Below are positions 1 through 5,841 of a DNA stretch of 9,179 nucleotides, in pieces. Positions within the stretch are counted from its first letter, which is position 1. Every line of letters begins with the position of its first letter. The notes under the pieces were generated by a model. It did no database searches. It was given only the letters and a program-made list of their open reading frames with translations, and was not told the origin of the DNA. The stretch covers positions 1 to 9,179 of the forward strand of contig DASUBV010000075.1 in assembly GCA_035763085.1 (NCBI GenBank), in the 5' to 3' direction. This DNA comes from DASUBV01 sp035763085. GTDB taxonomy: Bacteria; Actinomycetota; Actinomycetes; Streptosporangiales; Streptosporangiaceae. The translations under genes and the position numbers were made by a program.

Positions 1-11
1 GCCCGGCCGCG

Positions 12-35
12 CCCGGGCCGCGGTCACGGCCCGGG
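12..35 (-). terminator. GC-rich hairpin downstream of the MHS transporter, probable terminator
   Basis: Seen: a perfect 9-bp inverted repeat, CCCGGGCCG (12-20) and CGGCCCGGG (27-35), with a 6-nt loop. It begins about 30 nt past the stop codon of the minus-strand transporter (66-68). No T-run follows, which is common for actinobacterial intrinsic terminators. Inference: it ends the transporter transcript. The rest of 1-65 shows nothing else. In such GC-rich DNA a chance stem of this size is possible. Confidence 0.5.
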
Positions 36-65
36 TGCGGCTCCCTCCCTCGGGCTCGCGCCTGT

Positions 66-1406
66 TCAGGCGCGCGCGAAGGACGCCTGCTCGGCGATGT
101 CGGCCCTCGACCGGTCGGGCAGCAGCGCGACCGCCACCAGGGTGACCACCGCGGTCAGGATCACGTAGATCGAGATCGCCTGCCAGCCGAAGTCGTGCAG
201 CAGCCAGGTGGCGATCAGCGGCGCCGGGCCGCCCGCCACCACCGAGGCGAGCTGATAGCCGAGCCCCGAGCCGCCGAAGCGCAGCTTGGTCGGGAAGTTC
301 TCGGCGATGAGCGCCGCCTGCGGTCCGTACTGCATCGAGTGGGCAATCTGGACGACCGCGACGGTCACCACGATCGTGACCGCCACGCCGGTATTGACCA
401 GGGCGAAGTAGGGAAAGGCGACGACGGCCATGGCCACCGCCCCCGCTGCGTAGACCCGCCTGCGCCCGACCCGGTCGCTGAGGTTGCCGAAGAACGGGAT
501 CGCGATGAGCTCGATCGCCCCGGCCGCCGACACCGCCAGCAGCGCCAGGCCCTGCGTCTTGCCCAGGTCCTTGTTGATGTAAGTCAGCGCGAACGAGGTC
601 AGGATGTAGAACGGGGCCTGCTCCGACAGCCGGACCAGCGCGCTGAGGATGATCTCCCGCGGATGCCGCCGGATGACATCGAGCACCGGGACCTTCGCCA
701 CCTGTCCCCGCTCCACGACCTGGGCGAACATCGGCGACTCCAGCACCCGCAGCCGGACCCACAGCCCGATGGCGACCAGGACCAGGCTGGCCAGGAACGG
801 GATCCGCCACGCCCAGCTGGCGAACGCGTCCGGCGCGGCCAGGGCGATGGCGGTCATGGCGCCGGTGCCCAGCAGCAGGCCGACCGGCACGCCGATCTGC
901 GGCCAGCTGGCCATCAGGCCGCGCCGCCGCTGGTCGCCCCACTCCATCGACAGCAGCACCGACCCGCTCCACTCCCCGCCCACGGCGATGCCCTGCAGCA
1001 GCCGCAGGACGACCAGCAGGATGGGGGCGGCGACGCCGATGGCCGTCGTGCCGGGCAGCACGCCGACCAGCGCGCTCGCGGCACCCATCATCAGCAGCGT
1101 GACGATCAGCATCGCCTTGCGGCCGAGCCGGTCACCCCAGTGGCCGAAGATTGCCGCCCCGACCGGCCGGGCCGCGAACCCCACCGCATAGGTAGCGAAC
1201 GACTCCAGGGTGCCGGAGTAGGTGCTCGAGTCGGGGAAGAAGACGTGCGGGAAAACGATCGCCGCCGCGGTGCCATAGAGAAAGAAGTCGTACCACTCGA
1301 TCGAGGTCCCCACGATGCTCGCCAGAACAGCCTTGCGCACCTGCGCTTTCTGCTCCGGGGCAGCCAGGGACTGGGCGCGCCGCGCCTCATCCGGGTCTAG
1401 CACCAT
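66..1406 (-). CDS. MFS transporter, metabolite:H+ symporter (MHS) family
   Basis: This is a 446-aa inner-membrane secondary transporter that probably imports an organic acid, osmolyte or related small metabolite with protons. Seen: about 12 hydrophobic segments; EWYDFFLYG at 37-45 in TM1; the loop 2-3 signature FGHWGDRLGRK at 87-97; LLQGIAVGGEWSG at 136-148; a second copy of the loop motif, NLSDRVGRRR, at 308-317; and AENFPTKLRFGGSGLGYQLA at 368-387. Family knowledge: these are hallmarks of the MHS group (ShiA, ProP, KgtP, CitA relatives), and the length is typical. Start choice: the frame stays open to an ATG at 1532. The ATG at 1406 is preferred because AGGAGG lies 8 nt upstream and the 42 extra residues are polar and unlike the family. 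Substrate cannot be told from sequence. It stands alone, divergent from the sigma gene, with a hairpin beyond its stop. Confidence 0.9.
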   Translation of the reverse strand: MVLDPDEARRAQSLAAPEQKAQVRKAVLASIVGTSIEWYDFFLYGTAAAIVFPHVFFPDSSTYSGTLESFATYAVGFAARPVGAAIFGHWGDRLGRKAMLIVTLLMMGAASALVGVLPGTTAIGVAAPILLVVLRLLQGIAVGGEWSGSVLLSMEWGDQRRRGLMASWPQIGVPVGLLLGTGAMTAIALAAPDAFASWAWRIPFLASLVLVAIGLWVRLRVLESPMFAQVVERGQVAKVPVLDVIRRHPREIILSALVRLSEQAPFYILTSFALTYINKDLGKTQGLALLAVSAAGAIELIAIPFFGNLSDRVGRRRVYAAGAVAMAVVAFPYFALVNTGVAVTIVVTVAVVQIAHSMQYGPQAALIAENFPTKLRFGGSGLGYQLASVVAGGPAPLIATWLLHDFGWQAISIYVILTAVVTLVAVALLPDRSRADIAEQASFARA

Positions 1407-1414
1407 CGGTCTTT

Positions 1415-1428
1415 CCTCCTGACCTCCT
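1415..1428 (-). promoter_or_regulatory. Tandem strong Shine-Dalgarno of the MHS transporter
   Basis: Read on the minus strand, two AGGAGG cores occur in succession (1428-1423 and 1420-1415). The proximal one is 8 nt from the ATG at 1406. This decides the start in favour of 1406 over the in-frame ATG at 1532. Confidence 0.75.
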
Positions 1429-1533
1429 CCCCGCTCCCGCGCGGTATGAGGTTGAGTACCCGATAGATCCTTTTTGAATCGAAACGAGAAAAATCGGCCA
1501 GCCGGGGACCCGGCATGCCGCTCGCAGCTCACC

Positions 1534-1556
1534 GGAACGGCCAGGTCAGCGGCGTA
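1534..1556 (+). promoter_or_regulatory. Candidate ECF-type promoter (GGAAC ... CGTA) upstream of the sigma gene
   Basis: GGAAC (1534-1538) is followed after 14 nt by CGTA (1553-1556). ECF promoters typically have a GGAAC-like -35 and a CGT/GTT-like -10, and ECF sigma genes often transcribe themselves. The spacing here is 1-3 nt shorter than usual, so this is a weak candidate only. Confidence 0.22.
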
Positions 1557-1626
1557 TCCGGGCCGCTGAGCCAGCGGACCGCGTTCATGATCATGTCAGG
1601 GTTTAGGGCCTGATTCCCGCTTCTGG

Positions 1627-2217
1627 GTGCGGCGGGTTAACAAGTCAGCCGATACTGAGGCAGTGATCGGCGCTGAGTTCGGGGATCGGCTGGCCGACGC
1701 CCAGGGCGGCGACGAGGCTGCATTCGTCTGCCTGTTCCGGGATCTGCAGCCCGCGCTCCTGCGCTACCTGCGGCTGATCGCGCCTGACAGCACAGAAGAC
1801 GTCGCCGGCGAGACCTGGCTGCAGGTGGTCGCCAGCCTGCCTCGGTTCGAGGGCGGCGAGGAGTCCTTCCGGGCCTGGGTGTTCACCATCGCCCGGCACC
1901 GTGCCATCGACTGGGGCCGGTCCCAGGCGCGGCGGCGCACCGTGCCGCTGCCCGAAGGTGACACCGGACTGCAGCCCACCACCCCGGACGCCGCCGACCT
2001 CGCCATCGAGCGGATCTCCGCGCAGGCGGTCATGGCTCTGCTCACGACGCTCCCGCCGGATCAGGCCGAGATCATCGTGCTGCGCGTGGTGGCCGGCCTG
2101 GCCAATACCGATGTCGCCGCCATCGTCGGCAAGAGCCCCGGCGCGGTGCGGGTCGCGGCGCATCGCGGGCTCCGGCGACTGGCGGCGATGGTGGACCGGG
2201 AGGGTGTAACGCTATGA
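1627..2217 (+). CDS. ECF-family RNA polymerase sigma factor (sigma-70 group 4)
   Basis: A 196-aa cytoplasmic sigma factor with only the two domains of the ECF class, directing RNA polymerase to a stress- or signal-specific promoter set. Seen: region 2 at about 30-104, with the 2.2 segment DSTEDVAGETWLQVVASL (54-71) and the 2.3/2.4 segment FRAWVFTIARHRAIDWGR (81-98); a variable linker at about 105-130; and region 4 at about 133-188, with LPPDQAEIIVLRVVAGL and the helix-turn-helix at 158-183. There is no C-terminal extension. Start: GTG at 1627 is the first possible start after an in-frame stop at 1588, but it lacks a clear ribosome site. GTG at 1663 (184 aa) has GAGG only 3 nt away, so neither start is firm. 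A leaderless message is possible. The stop overlaps the next gene's ATG (ATGA), so the two are translationally coupled, the usual sigma/anti-sigma arrangement. I cannot assign an ECF subgroup. Confidence 0.92.
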   Translation: MRRVNKSADTEAVIGAEFGDRLADAQGGDEAAFVCLFRDLQPALLRYLRLIAPDSTEDVAGETWLQVVASLPRFEGGEESFRAWVFTIARHRAIDWGRSQARRRTVPLPEGDTGLQPTTPDAADLAIERISAQAVMALLTTLPPDQAEIIVLRVVAGLANTDVAAIVGKSPGAVRVAAHRGLRRLAAMVDREGVTL

Positions 2218-3008
2218 GCGCTCCCGACGCTGTCCCTGACGAGATGCCGGAGTTCTCTCTCTCGGGCCGGGACGGTCCGGAACTGGACGAGCAGCTTCTC
2301 GACGCCATCCTGACCAGGCAACAGCTTTCCCCCGAAGCGCCAGGACAGGCAATCGTGGTGGCCGAGATGCTATCCAGCCTGGCCGACCCGGTGTACTCCG
2401 GTCATCTAGCCGGGGAGGAGGCGGCGCGGTCGGCGTTTGCCCGTGCCGTCTCCCCGGCTCTCGGCCGTCGCGGCCGTCATGCTGCCCGCCGGCCGGCCCG
2501 GCCAGCCCCGGCACGGCGGACCAGGCGGGTGTCTGTCAGGCTCGCCGCCGCCTGCGCAGTCGCCGCCGCCGGACTGAGCGGGACGGTCGCGGCCTACGCA
2601 GGCGCGCTGCCGGCCCCGGTTCAGGACCTGGCCCACTTCACCATCGGCGCGCCGTCACCGCCGCCGCCCGGCCCACATGACCGGCCCCGGCCGGGTCCGG
2701 GTCAGCCCGGCGGCACGCCCGGTACTGCGCCGGCCAGTCACCCGGCAATGCCGGGCAAGGGCACGACGGGCGAGGCCAGGGGCAACAGCAGGAGCAACGG
2801 CGCGCACAAGGCCGAGAGCGCCAGGGGCAGGGCCGGGTCCGCAGGCAAGGGCAAGGGCAAGGGCAAGGGTCACAGTAAGTTACCGCCCGGCGCGGCCAGG
2901 GGCGACGCCGAGGAGAACGCCGGCGCCAGCAACAAGCCGCAGGCCACGAAATCAGCCGGCGGCCCCGGGCCCGGCGCGAAGAATGCGCACGGCAAGACCG
3001 CTGGTTAA
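2214..3008 (+). CDS. Single-pass membrane protein, probable anti-sigma factor of the upstream ECF sigma
   Basis: 264 aa with three parts. Residues 1-105 are a hydrophilic, presumably cytoplasmic domain with a helical stretch at about 22-80, ending in a very Arg-rich segment (85-105). A transmembrane helix lies at about 106-130. It is followed by LPAPVQDLAHFTIGAP (132-147), a post-membrane motif I recognise from proteins encoded next to actinobacterial ECF sigma genes. Residues 148-264 are a low-complexity Pro/Gly/Ala/Lys/Ser tail with a GK repeat at 211-218. Topology by the positive-inside rule puts the N-terminus in the cytoplasm. The zinc anti-sigma HxxxCxxC motif is absent; the only Cys is in the membrane helix. 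The ATG overlaps the sigma stop by 4 nt and has GGGAGGG about 8 nt upstream. Inference: it holds the sigma at the membrane and releases it on an envelope signal. The role rests on context and architecture, not on a recognised catalytic motif; it could instead be an unrelated co-regulated envelope protein. Confidence 0.75.
   Translation: MSAPDAVPDEMPEFSLSGRDGPELDEQLLDAILTRQQLSPEAPGQAIVVAEMLSSLADPVYSGHLAGEEAARSAFARAVSPALGRRGRHAARRPARPAPARRTRRVSVRLAAACAVAAAGLSGTVAAYAGALPAPVQDLAHFTIGAPSPPPPGPHDRPRPGPGQPGGTPGTAPASHPAMPGKGTTGEARGNSRSNGAHKAESARGRAGSAGKGKGKGKGHSKLPPGAARGDAEENAGASNKPQATKSAGGPGPGAKNAHGKTAG
2844..2867 (+). repeat. Four tandem copies of GGCAAG encoding (Gly-Lys)4
   Basis: A perfect in-frame hexanucleotide repeat within the outer tail of the putative anti-sigma factor. 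Changes in copy number would preserve frame and alter only the length of the basic tail. Confidence 0.85.
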
Positions 3009-3150
3009 CGCCAGCTGGACAGCTCAGGCGGCGGCCGGCGCATACCGTCGGCGGCGGCCGGGGCGTTGTGCTGCGTTCACCTGCCCGCCATTCTGATAGG
3101 CGACGCTTTATTGGCAATCTGCTTAGTCACTCCCAGTATCGGAGGGTGCC
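3009..3150 (+). promoter_or_regulatory. Intergenic leader of the secreted nuclease
   Basis: 142 bp between the anti-sigma stop and the nuclease GTG. Seen: a 7-bp hairpin with one G-U pair (3034-3052, loop CATAC) that may terminate the sigma operon; a 12-bp direct repeat GGCGGCGGCCGG (3027-3038 and 3050-3061) spaced 23 bp apart; a single GTTCACC (3075-3081) identical to the conserved core of the Streptomyces PHO-box repeat but without a second unit 11 bp away; and GGAGGG (3141-3146) 4 nt before the GTG. No convincing -35/-10 pair was found. Confidence 0.4.
3034..3052 (+). terminator. Weak hairpin after the sigma/anti-sigma operon
   Basis: Arms GCCGGCG (3034-3040) and CGTCGGC (3046-3052) pair over 7 bp with one G-U, leaving a 5-nt loop. 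It starts 26 nt after the anti-sigma stop and has no U-tract. It may terminate or attenuate read-through into the nuclease gene. Confidence 0.3.
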
Positions 3151-5574
3151 GTGCGCAAACCCCGAGCTCGCCTGACCGCTGCCATTACCGCCGCCGCTAC
3201 CGCGGCGCTGACCGCCACTGGCATCGGGGTGCTGGCCGTGCCCGCGCAGGCCGCCTCCTCCGGGGTGGTCATCAATGAGGTGTACGGCGGCGGCGGCAAT
3301 AGCGGCGCCACGTACAAGAACGACTTCATTGAGCTCGGCAACCGGGCAGCGGCCGCGAAGGCTGTCGACGGCTGGTCCGTGCAGTACATCTCCGCGGGCG
3401 CGACCGGCAGCTGGCAGGTGACGGCCTTGTCCGGGTCGGTCGGCGCCGGCGGCCTGTACCTGATCGGCGAGGCAGCGGGGACGGGCGGGACGACCGACCT
3501 GCCCGCCACGCAGGCCAGCGGCTCGATCGCCATGTCGGCGACGGCGGGCACGGTCGCCCTGGTGGCTAACAGCACCGCGCTGACCTGCAAGACAGCCGCT
3601 GACTGCGCGGCCGATCCCGATGTCGTGGACCTGGTCGGCTACGGCACCGCCGTGATCAACGAGGGCAGCGCGGACGCTCCGGCACCCAGCAACACCACAT
3701 CCGACCAGCGGACCGCAGCCGCGGACAGCGACCAGAACGGGACCGACTTCGCCACCGGGGCACCGACTCCCGGTGCCGACAACAGCGGCAGCCCGGGCGG
3801 TGGCGGCGGCACGCCGGGCCCGCTGCAGGTTCACGACATCCAGGGCAGCAGCTGGCTGTCGCCGCAGGCCGGCAGCACCGTGACCAACGTGCCCGGCGTG
3901 GTCACCGGCATCCGCTCGGCGGGCTCCGGCAAGGGATACTGGATCCAGGACACCACCCCGGACAACGACCCGGCTACCAGCGAGGGCATCTTCGTCTTCA
4001 CCGGGAGCGCCCCGACGGTCAGCCCCGGCGACGACGTCCTGGTCTCCGGCAAGGTCCAGGATTTCTATCCGCTGTCCAGCGGCGACACCGTCGCCACGAC
4101 CTCCAACCTGTCGGTCACCGAGATCGACCAGACCGGCGTGATCACCCAGTCGGCTGGCAACCCGCTGCCGGCTCCCGTCGTCCTGGCCCCTGACACGGTC
4201 CCCGGCACCTACGCGCCCGACCTGGGCGGGACAAACATCGAGTCCACCAGGATCCAGCCGGACCGGTCGGCCCTGGACTTCTATGAGTCGGTCGAGGGCA
4301 TGCGCGTGGCGGTCGACAACGCCCGCGTCGTCGGGCCGTCAGACTCCTTCGCCGAGCAGTACATCACCACCAAGCCCGACCAGGACCGCAGCTACCGCGG
4401 CGGCACCCTGCTGACGGCCGAGAACGCGACCCCGTCCGGCCGTCTTGAGGTGGTGGCGGCCAACGGCAGCAACCCCAGGGTTAATGTCGGGGATGTATTC
4501 ACCGGCGCGACGACCGGCCCCCTGGACTACTCCCGGTTCGGCGGGTACCTCATCGCCGCGACCACGCTGGGCACCGTGCAGCGCAACAATCTCGCCCCGG
4601 TGGTCGCCGCCGGCCCGGCCAGCAGGCAGCTGTCCATCGCGACCTACAACGTCGAGAATCTCGCGCCATCCGACCCGGCCAGCAAGTTCCAGGCGCTGGC
4701 CAACGGCATCGTCACCAACCTGGCCAGCCCGGACATCATCGCGCTGGAGGAAGTGCAGGACAACGACGGCGCCACGGACGACGGCGTGGTGGCCGCCGAC
4801 CAGACCATCGCCAGGCTGACCGCCGCCATCACCGCGGCGGGCGGCCCGAGCTATGACTCACGCGAGATAGACCCGGTCAACGACACCGACGGCGGTCAGC
4901 CCGGCGGCAACATCCGGGTCGCCTTCCTGTTCAACCCGGCGCAGGTGTCGTTCACCGACGCCGGCAGCCCGGGCGTGAACCGGTCCACCACCGGCACCCA
5001 GCTGACCATCCAGAAGGATGAGCCGGCCCTGACCCTGTCCCCCGGCCGCATCGACCCGACCAACCCGGTCTGGACGGCTAGCCGCAAGCCGCTGGTGGGT
5101 GAGTTCTCCTTCCGCGGCAAGGACGTGTTCGTCATCGCCAACCACTTCGACTCGAAGCTGGGCGACCAGAACGCCGACGGCCGCTTCCAGTTCCCGGCGC
5201 AGTCCTCGGCGGTCCAGCGGGCCGGCCAGGCGCTGGTCGAGCACGACTTCATCAACCAGATCCTGGCCATCGATAAGAAGGCGGATGTCGTGGTCGTCGG
5301 CGACCTGAACGACTACCAGTTCAGCCCGGCTCTGTCGGTGCTGAGGACCGGCACGGCGGACGGCTCGGGGACGCCGACCCTGACCGACCTGATCACCACG
5401 CTGCCGGCCAGCCAGCAGTACACCTACGATTTCGACGGCATCAGCGAGGTGCTCGACCACATCCTGGTGACCAGGCACATCAGCACCTATACCTACCAGG
5501 TTGTGCACGTGAACTCGGAGTACGCCAGCCAGGTCAGCGACCACGACCCGCAGGTGGTGGACGTCACGCCCTGA
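3151..5574 (+). CDS. Secreted ExeM/NucH-type extracellular endonuclease with lamin-tail and EEP domains
   Basis: An 807-aa exported nuclease expected to cut extracellular DNA or other nucleic acid, for nutrient or phosphate scavenging or matrix turnover. Seen: a Sec signal peptide (RKPRAR start, hydrophobic 9-30, likely cleavage after AQA at 34); a lamin-tail domain at about 36-210 (VVINEVYGGGGNSG, DFIELGN, GWSVQY) with a possible disulfide C146-C152; a Gly-rich linker (213-224); an OB-fold-like middle region at about 225-480 (GVVTGI, GYWIQD, GIFVFTG, PGDDVLVSGKV); and an EEP nuclease domain at about 492-806. EEP motifs are complete: TYNVEN (N500), LEEVQ (E534), ANHFDSK (H665), GDLND (D718, N720), LDH (769-770) and SDHDP (D797, H798). 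Metal-dependent catalysis follows from the family. Start: GTG with GGAGGG 4 nt upstream and an immediate signal peptide. It lacks a C-terminal membrane anchor or sorting signal, so it is probably released. It follows the sigma operon in the same direction but with its own leader. Length fits the family. Confidence 0.92.
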   Translation: MRKPRARLTAAITAAATAALTATGIGVLAVPAQAASSGVVINEVYGGGGNSGATYKNDFIELGNRAAAAKAVDGWSVQYISAGATGSWQVTALSGSVGAGGLYLIGEAAGTGGTTDLPATQASGSIAMSATAGTVALVANSTALTCKTAADCAADPDVVDLVGYGTAVINEGSADAPAPSNTTSDQRTAAADSDQNGTDFATGAPTPGADNSGSPGGGGGTPGPLQVHDIQGSSWLSPQAGSTVTNVPGVVTGIRSAGSGKGYWIQDTTPDNDPATSEGIFVFTGSAPTVSPGDDVLVSGKVQDFYPLSSGDTVATTSNLSVTEIDQTGVITQSAGNPLPAPVVLAPDTVPGTYAPDLGGTNIESTRIQPDRSALDFYESVEGMRVAVDNARVVGPSDSFAEQYITTKPDQDRSYRGGTLLTAENATPSGRLEVVAANGSNPRVNVGDVFTGATTGPLDYSRFGGYLIAATTLGTVQRNNLAPVVAAGPASRQLSIATYNVENLAPSDPASKFQALANGIVTNLASPDIIALEEVQDNDGATDDGVVAADQTIARLTAAITAAGGPSYDSREIDPVNDTDGGQPGGNIRVAFLFNPAQVSFTDAGSPGVNRSTTGTQLTIQKDEPALTLSPGRIDPTNPVWTASRKPLVGEFSFRGKDVFVIANHFDSKLGDQNADGRFQFPAQSSAVQRAGQALVEHDFINQILAIDKKADVVVVGDLNDYQFSPALSVLRTGTADGSGTPTLTDLITTLPASQQYTYDFDGISEVLDHILVTRHISTYTYQVVHVNSEYASQVSDHDPQVVDVTP

Positions 5575-5582
5575 CCGGCGCG

Positions 5583-5621
5583 CTGATCCGGCCGGCCGGC
5601 CGTGCGGGCCGGCCGGATCAG
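5583..5621. terminator. Perfect 15-bp hairpin between convergent genes, probable bidirectional terminator
   Basis: CTGATCCGGCCGGCC (5583-5597) and its exact reverse complement (5607-5621) flank a 9-nt loop. It begins 8 nt after the nuclease stop and lies 34 nt past the stop of the minus-strand small gene, so it can serve both transcripts. No T-tract is present on either side, as in many actinobacterial terminators. Confidence 0.8.
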
Positions 5622-5655
5622 GCGAGCCCGGGCCCTGGCGGCCGGACGAGCCCGG

Positions 5656-5826
5656 TCAGCGGCCGATGTGGGTGTTGGTAATCGAGGTGAACTGGCAGAT
5701 CAGGGCGGCTGTGAGGAAGACGAGCCCGAGGGCGATCTCGTTGAACCGGCGCAGCTCCCGGCCACTCGCGGCGAAGACGAACATGATCAGCGCCACGAGG
5801 GTCAGGATGAGGGCAAGGGCGTCCAT
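5656..5826 (-). CDS. Small two-TM membrane protein downstream of the P450 fusion (56 aa)
   Basis: I do not recognise a family. The 56-residue product starts MDALALILTLVALIMF and is almost a pure helical hairpin. TM1 is at about 3-20, followed by a short basic loop SGRELRRFNE (21-30), TM2 at about 31-45 ending at C44, and a polar tail to R56. The Arg-rich loop predicts a cytoplasmic turn with both ends outside. Support for a real gene: AGGAG lies 5 nt before the ATG, the start is 15 nt after the P450-reductase stop on the same strand, the hydrophobic pattern is coherent, and a strong hairpin follows. The antisense reading frames over this stretch are Arg-rich and lack these features. Inference: it is co-transcribed with the P450 and might localise it to the membrane, help handle a hydrophobic substrate, or simply be a small membrane protein of unrelated role. 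Confidence 0.75.
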   Translation of the reverse strand: MDALALILTLVALIMFVFAASGRELRRFNEIALGLVFLTAALICQFTSITNTHIGR

Positions 5827-5831
5827 TCCGG

Positions 5832-5836
5832 CTCCT
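5832..5836 (-). promoter_or_regulatory. Ribosome binding site of the small membrane protein
   Basis: AGGAG on the minus strand, 5 nt from the ATG at 5826, inside the 15-nt gap after the P450-reductase stop (5842-5844). It supports translation of this short gene and close coupling with the upstream fusion. Confidence 0.7.
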
Positions 5837-5841
5837 AGGAT

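Larger units (their letters stand above)
1407..1626. promoter_or_regulatory. Divergent intergenic region between the transporter and the sigma factor gene
   Basis: About 220 bp must hold promoters for both divergent genes. Seen: an AT-rich patch (1463-1494) on the transporter side with runs of T and A, unusual against the GC-rich background; a 10-bp palindrome CGGCATGCCG (1511-1520); an inverted repeat CCGCTG-AGC-CAGCGG (1563-1577); and a 10-bp palindrome CATGATCATG (1586-1595). I could not identify a convincing -35/-10 pair for the transporter. The palindromes may be operators, but short palindromes arise by chance. Confidence 0.45.

Noticed and set aside
195..1400. 401-codon open frame on the plus strand
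   Set aside because: It is antisense to the transporter, rich in Arg/Asp/Gln/His with no domain, and is explained by GC-biased codons of the real gene.
1407..1532. N-terminal extension of the transporter to the ATG at 1532
   Set aside because: The extra 42 residues are polar and unlike MHS proteins, and a strong tandem Shine-Dalgarno sits before the ATG at 1406.
1586..1610. ATG codons inside CATGATCATG as a sigma start
   Set aside because: They are in a different frame that stops at TGA 1611-1613; the sigma frame has a stop at 1588-1590.
3111..3139. TTGGCA...CAGTAT as a nuclease promoter
   Set aside because: Its start point would fall on the ribosome site, only about 5 nt before the GTG, so it cannot give a normal leader.
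3127..3834. 235-codon minus-strand frame opposite the nuclease N-terminus
   Set aside because: It lacks domain features and overlaps the signal peptide and lamin-tail coding region, which is clearly real.
5602..5838. 78-codon plus-strand frame after the nuclease
   Set aside because: It starts inside the terminator hairpin, has no ribosome site, and is antisense to the small membrane protein, which has a good site and a coherent hydrophobic pattern.
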